From the NCBI GenBank assembly GCA_029027825.1, contig CP093399.1, positions 2,852,001-2,916,000 on the forward strand: a DNA stretch of 64,000 nucleotides, written 5' to 3'. Position numbers and translations under genes: made by a program. The notes beneath the pieces were generated by a model. The model ran no database searches. It had not been told where the DNA came from and saw only the letters and a program-made list of their open reading frames with translations. The stretch is from Rs1 sp029027825. Lineage in GTDB: Bacteria; Pseudomonadota; Gammaproteobacteria; Pseudomonadales; Balneatricaceae. Positions 16,813 to 25,914 of this stretch are shown piece after piece; position 1 is the first letter of the stretch, and every line of letters begins with the position of its first letter.

Positions 16813-17379
16813 ATGACGATTGCGGACAAACTCAAATGGGATGTTAAATACACTAGCATGCAGCCCTCTAGACCTAACCCTCCACCCTCTTTAGCCGCTA
16901 ACGTTCAGCACCTTAAAACCGGCAGACTATTAGACGTCGCTTGCGGCGAGGGCGCGGCGGCATTAGCTCTAAGCAAAGATCCACAGTACCAAGTAACTGC
17001 CGTTGATGTCTCTGAGGTCGGATTAAAAAATTTACAATTTTTTGCCTCTGAACAAGGTTGTAAGCTCACCACTTGCCATCAAGATTTAGATGATTTATCG
17101 GCACTTCAAGACTTGGGGAAATTCGATAGCATTACCGTTTTTAGATACAAACCTAGCATAGAATTAATATTCACTTTAACAGCGATGCTCAACCCTAAAG
17201 GGCGTTTAATCATCAGCACTTTCAATTGGCGTCATCATTTAGAAACCGGATTTTCAGCAAAATTTTGTTTAACTGCAGGTGAGTTCTTACACCTAGATCT
17301 ACCGGCCACTTTAATTACCTACTCACCCTCCCAGCAGCTGCCCTTTACCGATAGCTATGTGTTTGAGCGCAACCACTAA
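16813..17379 (+). CDS. Class I SAM-dependent methyltransferase (TehB-like)
   Basis: This 188-residue protein shows the methyltransferase core. Motif I is LLDVACGEGAAALAL (~38-52), the acidic end of strand two is VTAVDVSEVGL, and the third strand region is LTTCHQDLDDL. A later NPKGRLIISTFN fits motif III/post-III. It most resembles TehB/UbiE-type small-molecule methyltransferases. The substrate is unknown. GGACGTGGCATA before the ATG is a weak binding site. Confidence 0.82.
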   Translation: MTIADKLKWDVKYTSMQPSRPNPPPSLAANVQHLKTGRLLDVACGEGAAALALSKDPQYQVTAVDVSEVGLKNLQFFASEQGCKLTTCHQDLDDLSALQDLGKFDSITVFRYKPSIELIFTLTAMLNPKGRLIISTFNWRHHLETGFSAKFCLTAGEFLHLDLPATLITYSPSQQLPFTDSYVFERNH

Positions 17380-17774
17380 ATCTGCAGAAACTTACACACT
17401 GAGAGCTTTGGGCTAGCTGAGCTTGCTCTGTAGAGCGATAAGAGGGTTTTACTCACCATTAATCGCCATTTCTCAGCACTGGACTACTGCCCTACTTTTC
17501 GCTATTGCTATTTTTCAGCAAATCTCGCCAGCCAAGGGTTAACTAAATTGTGCTATAGCTAATTATCACCCCCTCAATGTGACGATCGACTATTATCCCC
17601 ACTAGACACAAGGTATAATTTGCCACTTTTTTACGGGAGATCCGTAATGTATTTCAGCTGTATGGCCGTCCATTGGTGACAAATATTAATTAGCCCGATG
17701 TAAACCGCCATAAGATATTTTTTTACTGCGCCATGAGTTCACTCAGGGCCTTTTTAAAGTTAGAGATCAAACCA
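17380..17774 (+). promoter_or_regulatory. valS upstream region with -10 box and a possible leader peptide
   Basis: A perfect TATAAT lies at 17614-17619 without a good -35 at standard spacing. Downstream, GGGAG at 17635-17639 sits seven bases before ATG 17647, which opens an 11-codon frame ending at TGA 17679. ACGG/CCGT (17633-17645) could fold over that binding site. Only one Val codon occurs, so classical attenuation by valine is not supported. I see no T-box-like element. Confidence 0.4.
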
Positions 17775-20630
17775 ATGGATAAGACTTACCAACCCGCTAG
17801 CATAGAAACCTCTTGGTACAAAACTTGGGAGGACAATAATTACTTTGCTCCAAGTGGCAAAGGTGAAGCTTATTCAATGGTGATTCCACCGCCAAACGTC
17901 ACCGGCAGCCTGCACATGGGCCACGCTTTTCAGCACACCATTATGGATACATTAGTGCGCTACCAACGCATGCAAGGTAAGAATACTTTGTGGCAAGTAG
18001 GTACTGACCACGCGGGCATCGCCACGCAAATGATCGTAGAGCGCAAGCTCGCCGCCGACACCGGCCAGACCCGTCACGATTTGGGCCGTGCCGCTTTTAC
18101 TGACAAAATATGGGAATGGAAGGAAGAGTCCGGTGGTAACATCACTCGTCAGATGCGCCGCTTAGGCAACTCAGTCGACTGGGATAATGAGCGCTTCACC
18201 ATGGACCCTAAATTCCAGGAATCTGTGGAAGAGGCATTTATCAGCCTCTACGATGAAGGCTTGATCTATCGCGGCAAAAGGCTGGTCAATTGGGACCCTA
18301 AACTGCAGACCGCCATCTCCGATCTTGAAGTGGAGAGTAAAGAAATCAAAGGCAAGATGTGGTATTTGCGCTATCCGCTGGCAGATGGTGTAACCACCGA
18401 TGCGGGCGATGATTATATTGTAGTCGCCACCACTCGCCCAGAGACCATGTTTGGCGACACCGCCGTCGCGGTCAATGCCGAAGATCCTCGTTTTCAAAGC
18501 ATCATTGGCAAAGAGATCATCCTGCCATTAGTCGGTCGTCGCATTCCTATTATCGCCGACGATCACGCCAATATGGAGAAGGGTACCGGCTGTGTAAAAA
18601 TAACCCCTGCACACGATTTTAACGATTACGAAGTCGGCAAACGTCGCAAATTACCGATGATTAATGTGCTAACTTTCTCCGCTGAAATTCGCGAAGTGGG
18701 TCAGGGCTTTAACAGTGACGGCACCCTGAACAGCGAGATCAACTGCCATATCCCCGAAAAATATCACAACATGGAGCGCTTTGCTGCACGCCGTGAAGTG
18801 GTTGCCGATTTTGAAGCGCTAGGGTTTTTGGTAAAGATCGAAGAAAACAACATGACCATCCCCTACGGCGATCGCGGCGGAGTAGTTATTGAACCGATGT
18901 TAACCGATCAGTGGTTTGCCGATGCTAAAACACTGGCAAAGCCAACGATTGAGGCCGTGGAAAACGGCGCGATTAAATTCGTGCCCAAGCAGTACGAAAA
19001 CATGTTCTTCTCTTGGATGCGCGACATCCAAGATTGGTGTATTTCCCGCCAGCTGTGGTGGGGCCATCGCATCCCGGCATTTTACGATGCCCAGGGCAAA
19101 GTCTATGTAGCGAGTAGCGAGAGCGCAGCGCGTGAGAAATACAACTTGGGCAGCGAAGTTACCCTAACTCAAGACAATGATGTCTTAGATACTTGGTTCA
19201 GCTCGGGTCTATGGAGCTTCGCTACCATGGGCTGGCCTGAGCAGAGCGACAAGCTTGAGACCTTCCACCCCACCGATACACTGGTCACCGGCTTTGACAT
19301 CATCTTCTTCTGGGTTGCCCGGATGATGATGATGAGCATGCATTTGTGCAAAGATAAACAAGGTAAACCGCAAATCCCCTTCAAAACGGTCTATATCACC
19401 GGTTTGGTACGCGATGAAAGCGGCGAAAAAATGTCTAAAACCAAAGGCAATGTGCTTGATCCGCTCGACATGATTGACGGCATCAGCTTAGAAGATCTAT
19501 TGGCCAAGCGCACCGGTAACATGATGCAACCGCAAATGGCCGCCAAAATCCGCAAGCGCACCGAAAAAGAATATGCTGATGGCATTCCCGCACACGGCAC
19601 CGATGCACTGCGTTTCACCTTGGCGGCACTCGCCTCAACCGGTCGCGATATCAACTGGGACATGAAGCGCCTAGAAGGCTATCGCAATTTTTGCAACAAG
19701 ATTTGGAACGCCGCTCGCTACGTAGAAATGAACACCGCAGGTGAAGACTGCGGCCAAAATGGTGCAGAGGTTGAACTGTCTCTCGCCGATCGCTGGATAA
19801 GCAGCAAACTACAGCAGATCGAAATTGACGTCGCCAGACACATTGAAGAATACCGCTTAGATTTAGTAGCGCAGACTTTATATGACTTCATCTGGAACGA
19901 ATACTGTGGCTGGTATTTAGAGCTATCTAAGCCGGTATTATGGAACGAGGAGGCGACAGAATTGCAAAAGCGCGGTACCCGCCGCACTTTAGTACAGGTA
20001 CTAGAAGTGATCATGCGTTTAACGCACCCGATTATGCCGTTCATCACCGAAGAAATTTGGCAGTCGATTAAAACACTCGCTGGCGTTAGCGGCGACAGCA
20101 TCATGCTGCAAAGCTATCCAAAAGCCGACCTCAGTAAAATTGATTTGGCCGCTGAAGCCGATATCGATTGGTTAAAAGGGGTGATTACTGGGGTGCGCAA
20201 TATTCGCGGCGAAATGGGCATTTCACCGGCCAAAGAGCTGACAGTATTAATAAATAACGGCAGTGAAGAAGATCAACAACGCTTAGCCGCTAACCGTAAT
20301 TTCTTAATGAAACTGGCCTCTCTGGAGCAAATTACCTGGCTAAACCCAGGGGATCAAGCACCGATGTCATCGACGCAGCTAGTCGGCAAGATGGAAGTGC
20401 TAGTGCCAATGGCTGGATTGATCGATAAAGATGCTGAAGTGTCTCGTCTCAATAAAGAGATTGAAAAGCTAGATAAAGAGATCGGCCGTATTGAAGGAAA
20501 GCTTGGCAACCAGAAGTTTGTCGCTAACGCACCCGAGGCGGTGGTCGCTAAAGAGCGCGAAAAGATCGCGGACTTTAAAGCAGCACAGGACAAACTGATT
20601 GAGCAGCGCGAAAAAATAGCAGCGCTGTAA
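17775..20630 (+). CDS. valS: Valyl-tRNA synthetase
   Basis: ValRS charges tRNA-Val. Starting at ATG 17775 (MDKTYQPASIETSWY) the protein is 951 residues, the same length as the E. coli enzyme; a frame-consistent ATG at 17733 would add 14 unrelated residues. The class I signature PPPNVTGSLHMGH (HMGH for HIGH) lies near residue 42. The editing domain spans ~190-330, and EKMSKTKGN is the KMSKS loop. An anticodon-binding domain follows, and the C-terminal coiled coil (~880-951) is present. An intrinsic terminator follows the gene. Confidence 0.97.
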   Translation: MDKTYQPASIETSWYKTWEDNNYFAPSGKGEAYSMVIPPPNVTGSLHMGHAFQHTIMDTLVRYQRMQGKNTLWQVGTDHAGIATQMIVERKLAADTGQTRHDLGRAAFTDKIWEWKEESGGNITRQMRRLGNSVDWDNERFTMDPKFQESVEEAFISLYDEGLIYRGKRLVNWDPKLQTAISDLEVESKEIKGKMWYLRYPLADGVTTDAGDDYIVVATTRPETMFGDTAVAVNAEDPRFQSIIGKEIILPLVGRRIPIIADDHANMEKGTGCVKITPAHDFNDYEVGKRRKLPMINVLTFSAEIREVGQGFNSDGTLNSEINCHIPEKYHNMERFAARREVVADFEALGFLVKIEENNMTIPYGDRGGVVIEPMLTDQWFADAKTLAKPTIEAVENGAIKFVPKQYENMFFSWMRDIQDWCISRQLWWGHRIPAFYDAQGKVYVASSESAAREKYNLGSEVTLTQDNDVLDTWFSSGLWSFATMGWPEQSDKLETFHPTDTLVTGFDIIFFWVARMMMMSMHLCKDKQGKPQIPFKTVYITGLVRDESGEKMSKTKGNVLDPLDMIDGISLEDLLAKRTGNMMQPQMAAKIRKRTEKEYADGIPAHGTDALRFTLAALASTGRDINWDMKRLEGYRNFCNKIWNAARYVEMNTAGEDCGQNGAEVELSLADRWISSKLQQIEIDVARHIEEYRLDLVAQTLYDFIWNEYCGWYLELSKPVLWNEEATELQKRGTRRTLVQVLEVIMRLTHPIMPFITEEIWQSIKTLAGVSGDSIMLQSYPKADLSKIDLAAEADIDWLKGVITGVRNIRGEMGISPAKELTVLINNGSEEDQQRLAANRNFLMKLASLEQITWLNPGDQAPMSSTQLVGKMEVLVPMAGLIDKDAEVSRLNKEIEKLDKEIGRIEGKLGNQKFVANAPEAVVAKEREKIADFKAAQDKLIEQREKIAAL

Positions 20631-20682
20631 GCTCTTCCAGTACTTCAATACAGTAGACACTTAAAATAAAGAACCAAAACCA

Positions 20683-20706
20683 AAAGAGCCTAGCGGCTCT
20701 TTTTTT
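20683..20706 (+). terminator. valS intrinsic terminator
   Basis: AAAGAGCC pairs with GGCTCTTT around the tetraloop TAGC, followed by a T run to 20706. It lies ~55 bases after the valS stop. Confidence 0.9.
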
Positions 20707-20754
20707 ATGTATAAACGTCCTAGAAGTGAATGCGATATTAAGGTTTTATATTGA

Positions 20755-20916
20755 GAGACCTCTGCATAACGTTGCGAGCGAAGGTAAGACAAGGCAAAAA
20801 CCGGCGAGATAGCGGAGTCAGTGTGCCCCTGTTTATGGGCATTACAGGTGTAAATGAGCATATTGAGCCGGTTTTTAACGCCGTATTACCGAACGCAGTA
20901 GTTATGCAGAGGTCTC
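20755..20916 (+). mobile_element. Complete 162-bp MITE with perfect inverted ends and 5-bp target duplication
   Basis: GAGACCTCTGCATAAC (20755-20770) and its exact complement GTTATGCAGAGGTCTC (20901-20916) are the ends. ATTGA is duplicated directly on both sides (20750-20754 and 20917-20921), which marks a transposition event. The element has no coding capacity, so it depends on a transposase elsewhere. Related copies are at 1-65 and, decayed, at 46387-46503. Its right end encodes the last four residues and the stop codon of the neighbouring BKACE gene. Confidence 0.92.
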
Positions 20917-21783
20917 ATTGAACAACTGTCTAAATTCTGCCGCATTCATCGTTTCACGACCCATGCTACTCGCCGTATCGACTACCTGCTTAACCAGCAC
21001 CGCATTATTGTAGGCAAATTGGCCACGCATGTTGTACAAGTTATTTTCAAACCCGACGCGTACATCTCCGCCTAATGAGAGCGCGGCACTCGCACAGCGA
21101 TGCTCATCTCGACCAAAGGCGCAAACCGCCCACGGAGTGTGATCTTGGTGCTCTATGATAAAGGGGAATAACTCGCCAGGCTCGGAGTACTGACCCTGAT
21201 TATATCGCCCCAGGACAAATAATAGATGATGCCGATTGGCTGGTAGCACACCTTTAGATTTTAATTGATGATACCAAGTTACCTCTTCTGCTGTGTATAA
21301 AATGTATTGCGCGACAATACCCTGCTGTGCCACCCAGTGAAAAAACTCACCCGCCGCTGCAAGTTCATTTTCAGAGGGAATAAATTCACGCAGCGCAAAC
21401 GAAGCGGCTTCTGGCTGGATGGCTTTAATCATCGCCATCTGCTGAGAAATCGGGTAGATGCCAATCGCTTCCGTGGTGAGTTGCACCACCATATTTTCAC
21501 CAATTGTCTCACGCAAACAGTCATAAAGCCGATGATTATCATCAATTTCCAGACTGTGGCTCGCGTCCGCTTTTCGGGCGTGAGCATGTACCATGGTCGC
21601 TCCCGCCTGATAACTTAGCAGTGTATCCGCAGCCACTTGCCGCGCGGTTATTGGTAAATGTGCATGATCTTTTTTATTTCTTCGTGCCCCGTTTGGAGCG
21701 ACAATGATAATCGCTTTATCCGCTGCCAGCATGATTTTCTGCTCTTCATCAAAGAGCGCCTGAGGTGTCAAATGTTCATTCAT
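20902..21783 (-). CDS. Beta-keto acid cleavage enzyme (BKACE, DUF849 family)
   Basis: BKACE enzymes condense a beta-keto acid with acetyl-CoA and split it into acetoacetate and a new CoA ester. This ~293-residue protein has APNGARR near the start, the zinc motif VHAHAR (H66, H68) and GGDVRVGFENN, all family hallmarks of the TIM-barrel. I start at ATG 21783; a GTG three codons upstream is possible. The final residues ETSA and the stop come from the MITE end, so the native C-terminus was replaced, probably by few residues. It lies 56 bases downstream of a class III aminotransferase gene and probably forms a catabolic operon with it. The substrate is unknown. Confidence 0.87.
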   Translation of the reverse strand: MNEHLTPQALFDEEQKIMLAADKAIIIVAPNGARRNKKDHAHLPITARQVAADTLLSYQAGATMVHAHARKADASHSLEIDDNHRLYDCLRETIGENMVVQLTTEAIGIYPISQQMAMIKAIQPEAASFALREFIPSENELAAAGEFFHWVAQQGIVAQYILYTAEEVTWYHQLKSKGVLPANRHHLLFVLGRYNQGQYSEPGELFPFIIEHQDHTPWAVCAFGRDEHRCASAALSLGGDVRVGFENNLYNMRGQFAYNNAVLVKQVVDTASSMGRETMNAAEFRQLFNETSA

Positions 21784-21838
21784 AGTAACCACTGTCTTAA
21801 TAAGAGAGCCTAGCTAACGACTACGTTAGGCTAAGAGT

Positions 21839-23173
21839 TCAATAATTTATTTTGCTTAAAATTTGATCAATCGATTTAGCTAATACTGCGACTAAAAAAT
21901 CCAAATCTTCTTGTTGTACAATATATGCGGGGGCGATAAGTACATGGTGTCCTAGCCTACCATCCACAGATCCAGCTCCTGGATAACAGAGCAAACCATT
22001 TTCCATCATTTGTGCTTTAAGCTGCAGATGAAACTGCGACGACACCGGCAAAGGTGACTTATCGGCTTTATCTTTGACTATTTCAAGCCCTCTAAACAGA
22101 CCTCTCCCTCGAATATCACCTATCATTGGATGCTCTGCAAAATAGTGCTGTAACTGTTGCTGTAAATAATCTCCCTGACTATTCACCTTGGATAAAAGCT
22201 GTTCCTCAACAATCACCTGCTGCACAGCTAAAGCCGCAGCACAAGCAGTTGGGTGACCAATATAGGTATGCCCATGCTGAAAAAAACCAGTGCCGCTGGC
22301 GATAGTATCATGAATTTCTGCACTAACCAGCACCGCACCTATTGGCTGATAACCGGCACCCAAGCCTTTCGCCATCGTCACTATATCGGGCACTATTCCC
22401 TCCTGCTCATAGGCGAACAATGTACCAGTTCTGCCCATGCCGCACATCACCTCATCGAGAATCAGCAAGATGCCATGTTGCTGACAAATTTGGGCTATTT
22501 TTTTAAAGTAGCCAGGCACACTCGGCACCGCGCCTAAAGTGGCACCAACCACTGGCTCTGCAATAAAGGCAATCACATTATCCGCCCCTAACTCAGCCAA
22601 TTTTTGCTCAAGCTGCAGCGCCACACGCTGACCATATTGCCACTCGCTCTCTCCCTCCTGCTGCCCTCTATACGCATAGCAAGGTGCGATATAATTAGCT
22701 TTGGTCATTAGCGGTGCGAAAGGCTCACGTCGCCAAGGATTACCACCTATGCTCAGTGCTCCTAGAGTGTTTCCATGGTAACTTTGCTCACGGCTAATAA
22801 ACAAAGAACGTTGCGACTCGCCTTTTTCAAGGAAATATTGACGGGCTAACTTTAAAGCCGCTTCCACAGCTTCAGAACCACCACTAGTGAAATATATTTT
22901 ACCCATACAACCAGGAGCTTGATCAACAAGAAACTGGGCTAATTGCTCAGCGGGCTCTGAGCTAAAAAAACCGGTGTGGGCGAAGGCAATTTTATCAATT
23001 TGGCTTTTAATCGCATCAATAATGACCGGATGGGAGTGACCTAAGCTAGAAACTGCGGCGCCACCCGATCCATCTAAATAGCGCTTTCCGTGTTGATCGA
23101 TAATATAAGGACCGTCTCCGCGGACGGCAATCGGCATTGTCACATTACAATTGCGTTGAAATACAGCAGTCAT
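21839..23173 (-). CDS. Class III (omega-type) aminotransferase, PLP-dependent
   Basis: The 444-residue protein is a complete class III aminotransferase. It has DGSGGAAVSSLGHSHP near the start, YFTSGGSEAVEAALKLAR and SYHGNTLGALS for PLP phosphate and ring contacts. It also has LILDEVMCGMGRTG with the PLP Asp, and K269 in MAKGLGAGYQP as the Schiff-base lysine. Such enzymes move amino groups from omega- or beta-amino acids, diamines or amines to pyruvate or 2-oxoglutarate. Its position before BKACE suggests it makes the keto acid or semialdehyde that BKACE or a partner uses. It is divergent from a LysR regulator that is likely to control it. Confidence 0.92.
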   Translation of the reverse strand: MTAVFQRNCNVTMPIAVRGDGPYIIDQHGKRYLDGSGGAAVSSLGHSHPVIIDAIKSQIDKIAFAHTGFFSSEPAEQLAQFLVDQAPGCMGKIYFTSGGSEAVEAALKLARQYFLEKGESQRSLFISREQSYHGNTLGALSIGGNPWRREPFAPLMTKANYIAPCYAYRGQQEGESEWQYGQRVALQLEQKLAELGADNVIAFIAEPVVGATLGAVPSVPGYFKKIAQICQQHGILLILDEVMCGMGRTGTLFAYEQEGIVPDIVTMAKGLGAGYQPIGAVLVSAEIHDTIASGTGFFQHGHTYIGHPTACAAALAVQQVIVEEQLLSKVNSQGDYLQQQLQHYFAEHPMIGDIRGRGLFRGLEIVKDKADKSPLPVSSQFHLQLKAQMMENGLLCYPGAGSVDGRLGHHVLIAPAYIVQQEDLDFLVAVLAKSIDQILSKINY

Positions 23174-23407
23174 TTATAACTCTCCAGAGTGAATTTTAAC
23201 CATCCGCGCTAACACTGGGTATTTGGCTCGCGTAGGGAGTTATATTTAAAGCAAGTTGCAGTAGAGCTGCAATGGATTTATTATCACTAGTCATGAGCAA
23301 ACAGAATATAGAATCCAGAAACAATTACTTTTACTCAAGCTAAAACAACCTGTAATTAACATCCGGCACAACGCCAAAAATTGATAGCTAACCGATTGAG
23401 AGCAACC

Positions 23408-24295
23408 ATGCGTGACTACCTACCCCCTATGCAAGCCTTAAAAAGCTTTGCCGCTGCGGCAAGATTATCCAGCGTTTCCAAGGCGGCGATAGAACTCTGC
23501 GTGACGCAGGGGGCGGTTAGTAAACAAATAAAGCTATTGGAGTCCTTTTTAAGTGTGCCTTTATTTATACGCTCGGCCAATGGTATTAGTTTAACCACTG
23601 AAGGCCGACAGTATCTACCCACCGTTATTAAGGCCCTCAATGAATTAAATAACGGCGGCCAATCACTGCAGCGCAACCCCAAACAGCAACAATTGTTACT
23701 CGATGTTATTCCATCAATGAGTAACATTTGGCTGATTCCGAGAATTCACAGTTTTGAAGACCGCTACCCACACCTTAAAGTAGATTTAATCAATGGCGAT
23801 GGCTCACCCGATTTCAACTTGTCCCAGGCGGATATTTGCATCCGTTGCCTGCTACATACTGCAGTATCAGTCAACAGTATCGAGTTATTTAAAGAGCGGC
23901 TAATTTTAGTTGGGGCACCGCAACTGATGGAAAAAAATAGTATTGAGCAGCCAGCAGAGATTTTGCAACACCGGCTACTGTTACAAAATACACGTCCACT
24001 AATGTGGAATAACTTCTTGATCGCTCAGCAACTTAGCACTGAGGAATTGAATTTAGGGATGGGTTTTCAACATTTTTTCATGGCTCTTAAAGCCGCTGAA
24101 GAAGGGCTGGGACTAGCGCTAATTCCAGATTTTCTAGCCAGCCAATCTATTCAACAAGGTAAACTAGTTAATCCTTTAGCGCTGAGTATTGAGACAAATT
24201 ATGGCTATTATTTAATTAGCCCCAGCTATAAAACCCAATTGCGAAAAACCCAAGAGTTTATCAACTGGTTACAACAAGAATTAATTGAGTCCTGA
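23408..24295 (+). CDS. LysR-family regulator (GcvA-like)
   Basis: The 295-residue protein has an N-terminal winged HTH (MQALKSFAAAARLSSVSKAAIEL, then VTQGAVSKQIKLLES) and a substrate-binding domain from ~95 (LLLDVIPSMSNIWLIPRIHSF), resembling the GcvA/AmpR subgroup. I start at ATG 23408 with GAGAG in front; TTG 23381 is an alternative. It is transcribed away from the aminotransferase-BKACE pair across a 234-base gap, the usual layout for a LysR regulator acting on its divergent operon. The effector is presumably a pathway intermediate. Confidence 0.92.
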   Translation: MRDYLPPMQALKSFAAAARLSSVSKAAIELCVTQGAVSKQIKLLESFLSVPLFIRSANGISLTTEGRQYLPTVIKALNELNNGGQSLQRNPKQQQLLLDVIPSMSNIWLIPRIHSFEDRYPHLKVDLINGDGSPDFNLSQADICIRCLLHTAVSVNSIELFKERLILVGAPQLMEKNSIEQPAEILQHRLLLQNTRPLMWNNFLIAQQLSTEELNLGMGFQHFFMALKAAEEGLGLALIPDFLASQSIQQGKLVNPLALSIETNYGYYLISPSYKTQLRKTQEFINWLQQELIES

Positions 24296-24443
24296 TCTTT
24301 GAATTACGGCACAGCACAGCCAGTAATATACGCAACACATTCACTCTTAAGCCACTAATTAGTTAGAAATTTTAGCTGTTGGCCCCACCAAAAAACTAGC
24401 ACCTTCAAACGCTAATTCCTATCTCAATCTAAATAACTAAACA

Positions 24444-24482
24444 TTGATTTAGATCAAACAAAGAACAAGTAGCCAATATAAT
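24444..24482 (+). promoter_or_regulatory. FNR-activated promoter of the nap operon
   Basis: TTGATTTAGATCAA (24444-24457) matches the FNR consensus TTGAT-N4-ATCAA exactly. A perfect -10 TATAAT lies at 24477-24482, which puts the start near 24490 and the FNR box centre at about -40, the class II activator position. Transcription would respond to oxygen loss. The predicted leader is unusually long (~265 nt before napE). I found no convincing NarP sites by eye. Confidence 0.85.
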
Positions 24483-24757
24483 TAGACAGCGAATGATGCA
24501 GCGCAGCTAAACAGCCACTTTCTGCATCCGCCATCCAGGATCAGCGTATTATACGGCTACAGAGAACCGAAAGAATTCATCATAATAAACAAGTAGTTTT
24601 CATCTGCAAACAGAGACTTGGCGAAAGTGATTTACTGGCTTAACTTGCAAAACTTAGTGCCCAGCAATGAAATTCGCAGACGATATGTTTGACCCTGAAA
24701 ACTAACTGAAAAACTAATAGCCAGTGAATTCAATCTTATTTAGTAGCGAGCAGCGAT

Positions 24758-24907
24758 ATGAATCAAGATATAAAACCCAAAGATGAGTTAAAAGTATTTT
24801 TACTCATTACCGTTATATTAGCCCCCGTTCTAGCCGTGGTAATTGTTAGCGGTTTTGGTTTTTCAATTTGGATTTCACAACTCATCATGGGGCCGCCAGG
24901 CTCTTAG
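24758..24907 (+). CDS. napE: NapE, small membrane protein of periplasmic nitrate reductase
   Basis: This 49-residue protein has a short charged N-terminus (KPKDELKVF), one membrane helix (~17-38) and the family's conserved end SIWISQLIMGPPGS. NapE accompanies many nap operons, but its exact role is not settled. It is the first gene after the FNR-type promoter and is followed by napF after 28 bases. Confidence 0.88.
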   Translation: MNQDIKPKDELKVFLLITVILAPVLAVVIVSGFGFSIWISQLIMGPPGS

Positions 24908-24935
24908 ATAATTTTTTTAAAAATGAGTTACTGCG

Positions 24936-25418
24936 ATGACCAATTTAGCCAGGCGCCAATTTTTTAAAGGCCGGCAAAATACCACCCATCAAGCACTACC
25001 TTGGGCTGTTTCCAAAACAGATTTTTTTGATAAATGCGAGCGCTGCACTTTGTGTATTTCAGCTTGTGAAACGCAAATTATTAAAAAAGGTGATGGCGGC
25101 TTCCCAACGATAGACTTCTCTCAAGGAGAGTGCAGTTACTGCTATCAGTGCGCCAGCGTTTGCCCACAGCCAATTTTTAATCTTAAAAGTACTAGCCCTT
25201 GGCAACAAACGGTCAGCATTGATACTAGTTGTTTAGCGATGCAAAAAGTAACTTGTCGCAGTTGTGAAGATGCTTGTGAACCAATGGCAATTACGTTCAA
25301 AGCGATCCTTGCAAGCCCTGCTCAACCGGTCATAAATACTGATTTATGTAATGGCTGCGGTGCTTGTATAAAACCTTGCCCAACCCAAAGTTTAACAATT
25401 ACTAAAGGAGAGCATTAA
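24936..25418 (+). CDS. napF: NapF, ferredoxin-type nitrate reductase accessory protein
   Basis: NapF is a cytoplasmic iron-sulfur protein that helps mature NapA. The 160 residues contain clustered cysteine motifs for several 4Fe-4S centres: CERCTLCISACE, CSYCYQCASVCP, CRSCEDACEP and CNGCGACIKPCP. The N-terminus begins with the typical ARRQFFKGR. The stop overlaps the napD start by one base (TAATG). Confidence 0.95.
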   Translation: MTNLARRQFFKGRQNTTHQALPWAVSKTDFFDKCERCTLCISACETQIIKKGDGGFPTIDFSQGECSYCYQCASVCPQPIFNLKSTSPWQQTVSIDTSCLAMQKVTCRSCEDACEPMAITFKAILASPAQPVINTDLCNGCGACIKPCPTQSLTITKGEH

Positions 25419-25687
25419 TGGAAATTGAATACTCAAGCCACCAGCCTGATGATGACACTGCGCATGTGATTTCAATGATACTAATGACCAGACCCCAACA
25501 CAAACAGCAGGTGATTGAAGTTATTCAGCAGCTGCCAGGCAGCGAAGTGCACGGCAGTGATGAGCAGGGGCGGATTGTGGTGGTTGCCGAGGCAGACAGC
25601 AATTTTGAATTAGTCAAACGTATGGAAAAACTCCAGAATATTGAGCATATAGTATCAAGTTCACTGGTTTTTCATCAAATCGCCTGA
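25418..25687 (+). CDS. napD: NapD, NapA signal-peptide chaperone
   Basis: NapD binds the twin-arginine signal of NapA and holds it until the cofactor is loaded. The 89-residue protein shows the ferredoxin-like family pattern: VISMILMTRPQHKQQV, PGSEVHGSDEQGRIVVV and a late helix. It is translationally coupled to napF and lies ~230 bases before napA. Confidence 0.92.
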   Translation: MEIEYSSHQPDDDTAHVISMILMTRPQHKQQVIEVIQQLPGSEVHGSDEQGRIVVVAEADSNFELVKRMEKLQNIEHIVSSSLVFHQIA

Positions 25688-25914
25688 TTAGAAATAATGC
25701 CTTTAACCTAAAGGGCAACCAAAAAATTAGATTACCGACGGGCTGGTTAACCGTCAACAAGCGATCACCACACGCTTGCGATTATTCAGTTGTTTTAATG
25801 ATTGCAAAACAGCAGTGAACTGCATCGTATGTTTTTAACAACCACCAGTATGACGTTTTTTGAGTAGCGCCTAATGAAAGGTAGCACTCTCACTTTGATT
25901 AACAGGAAATAGCC

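Noticed and set aside
20661..20861. Minus-strand open frame across the valS terminator and MITE
   Set aside because: It reads through a terminator hairpin and a transposon end and matches no protein.
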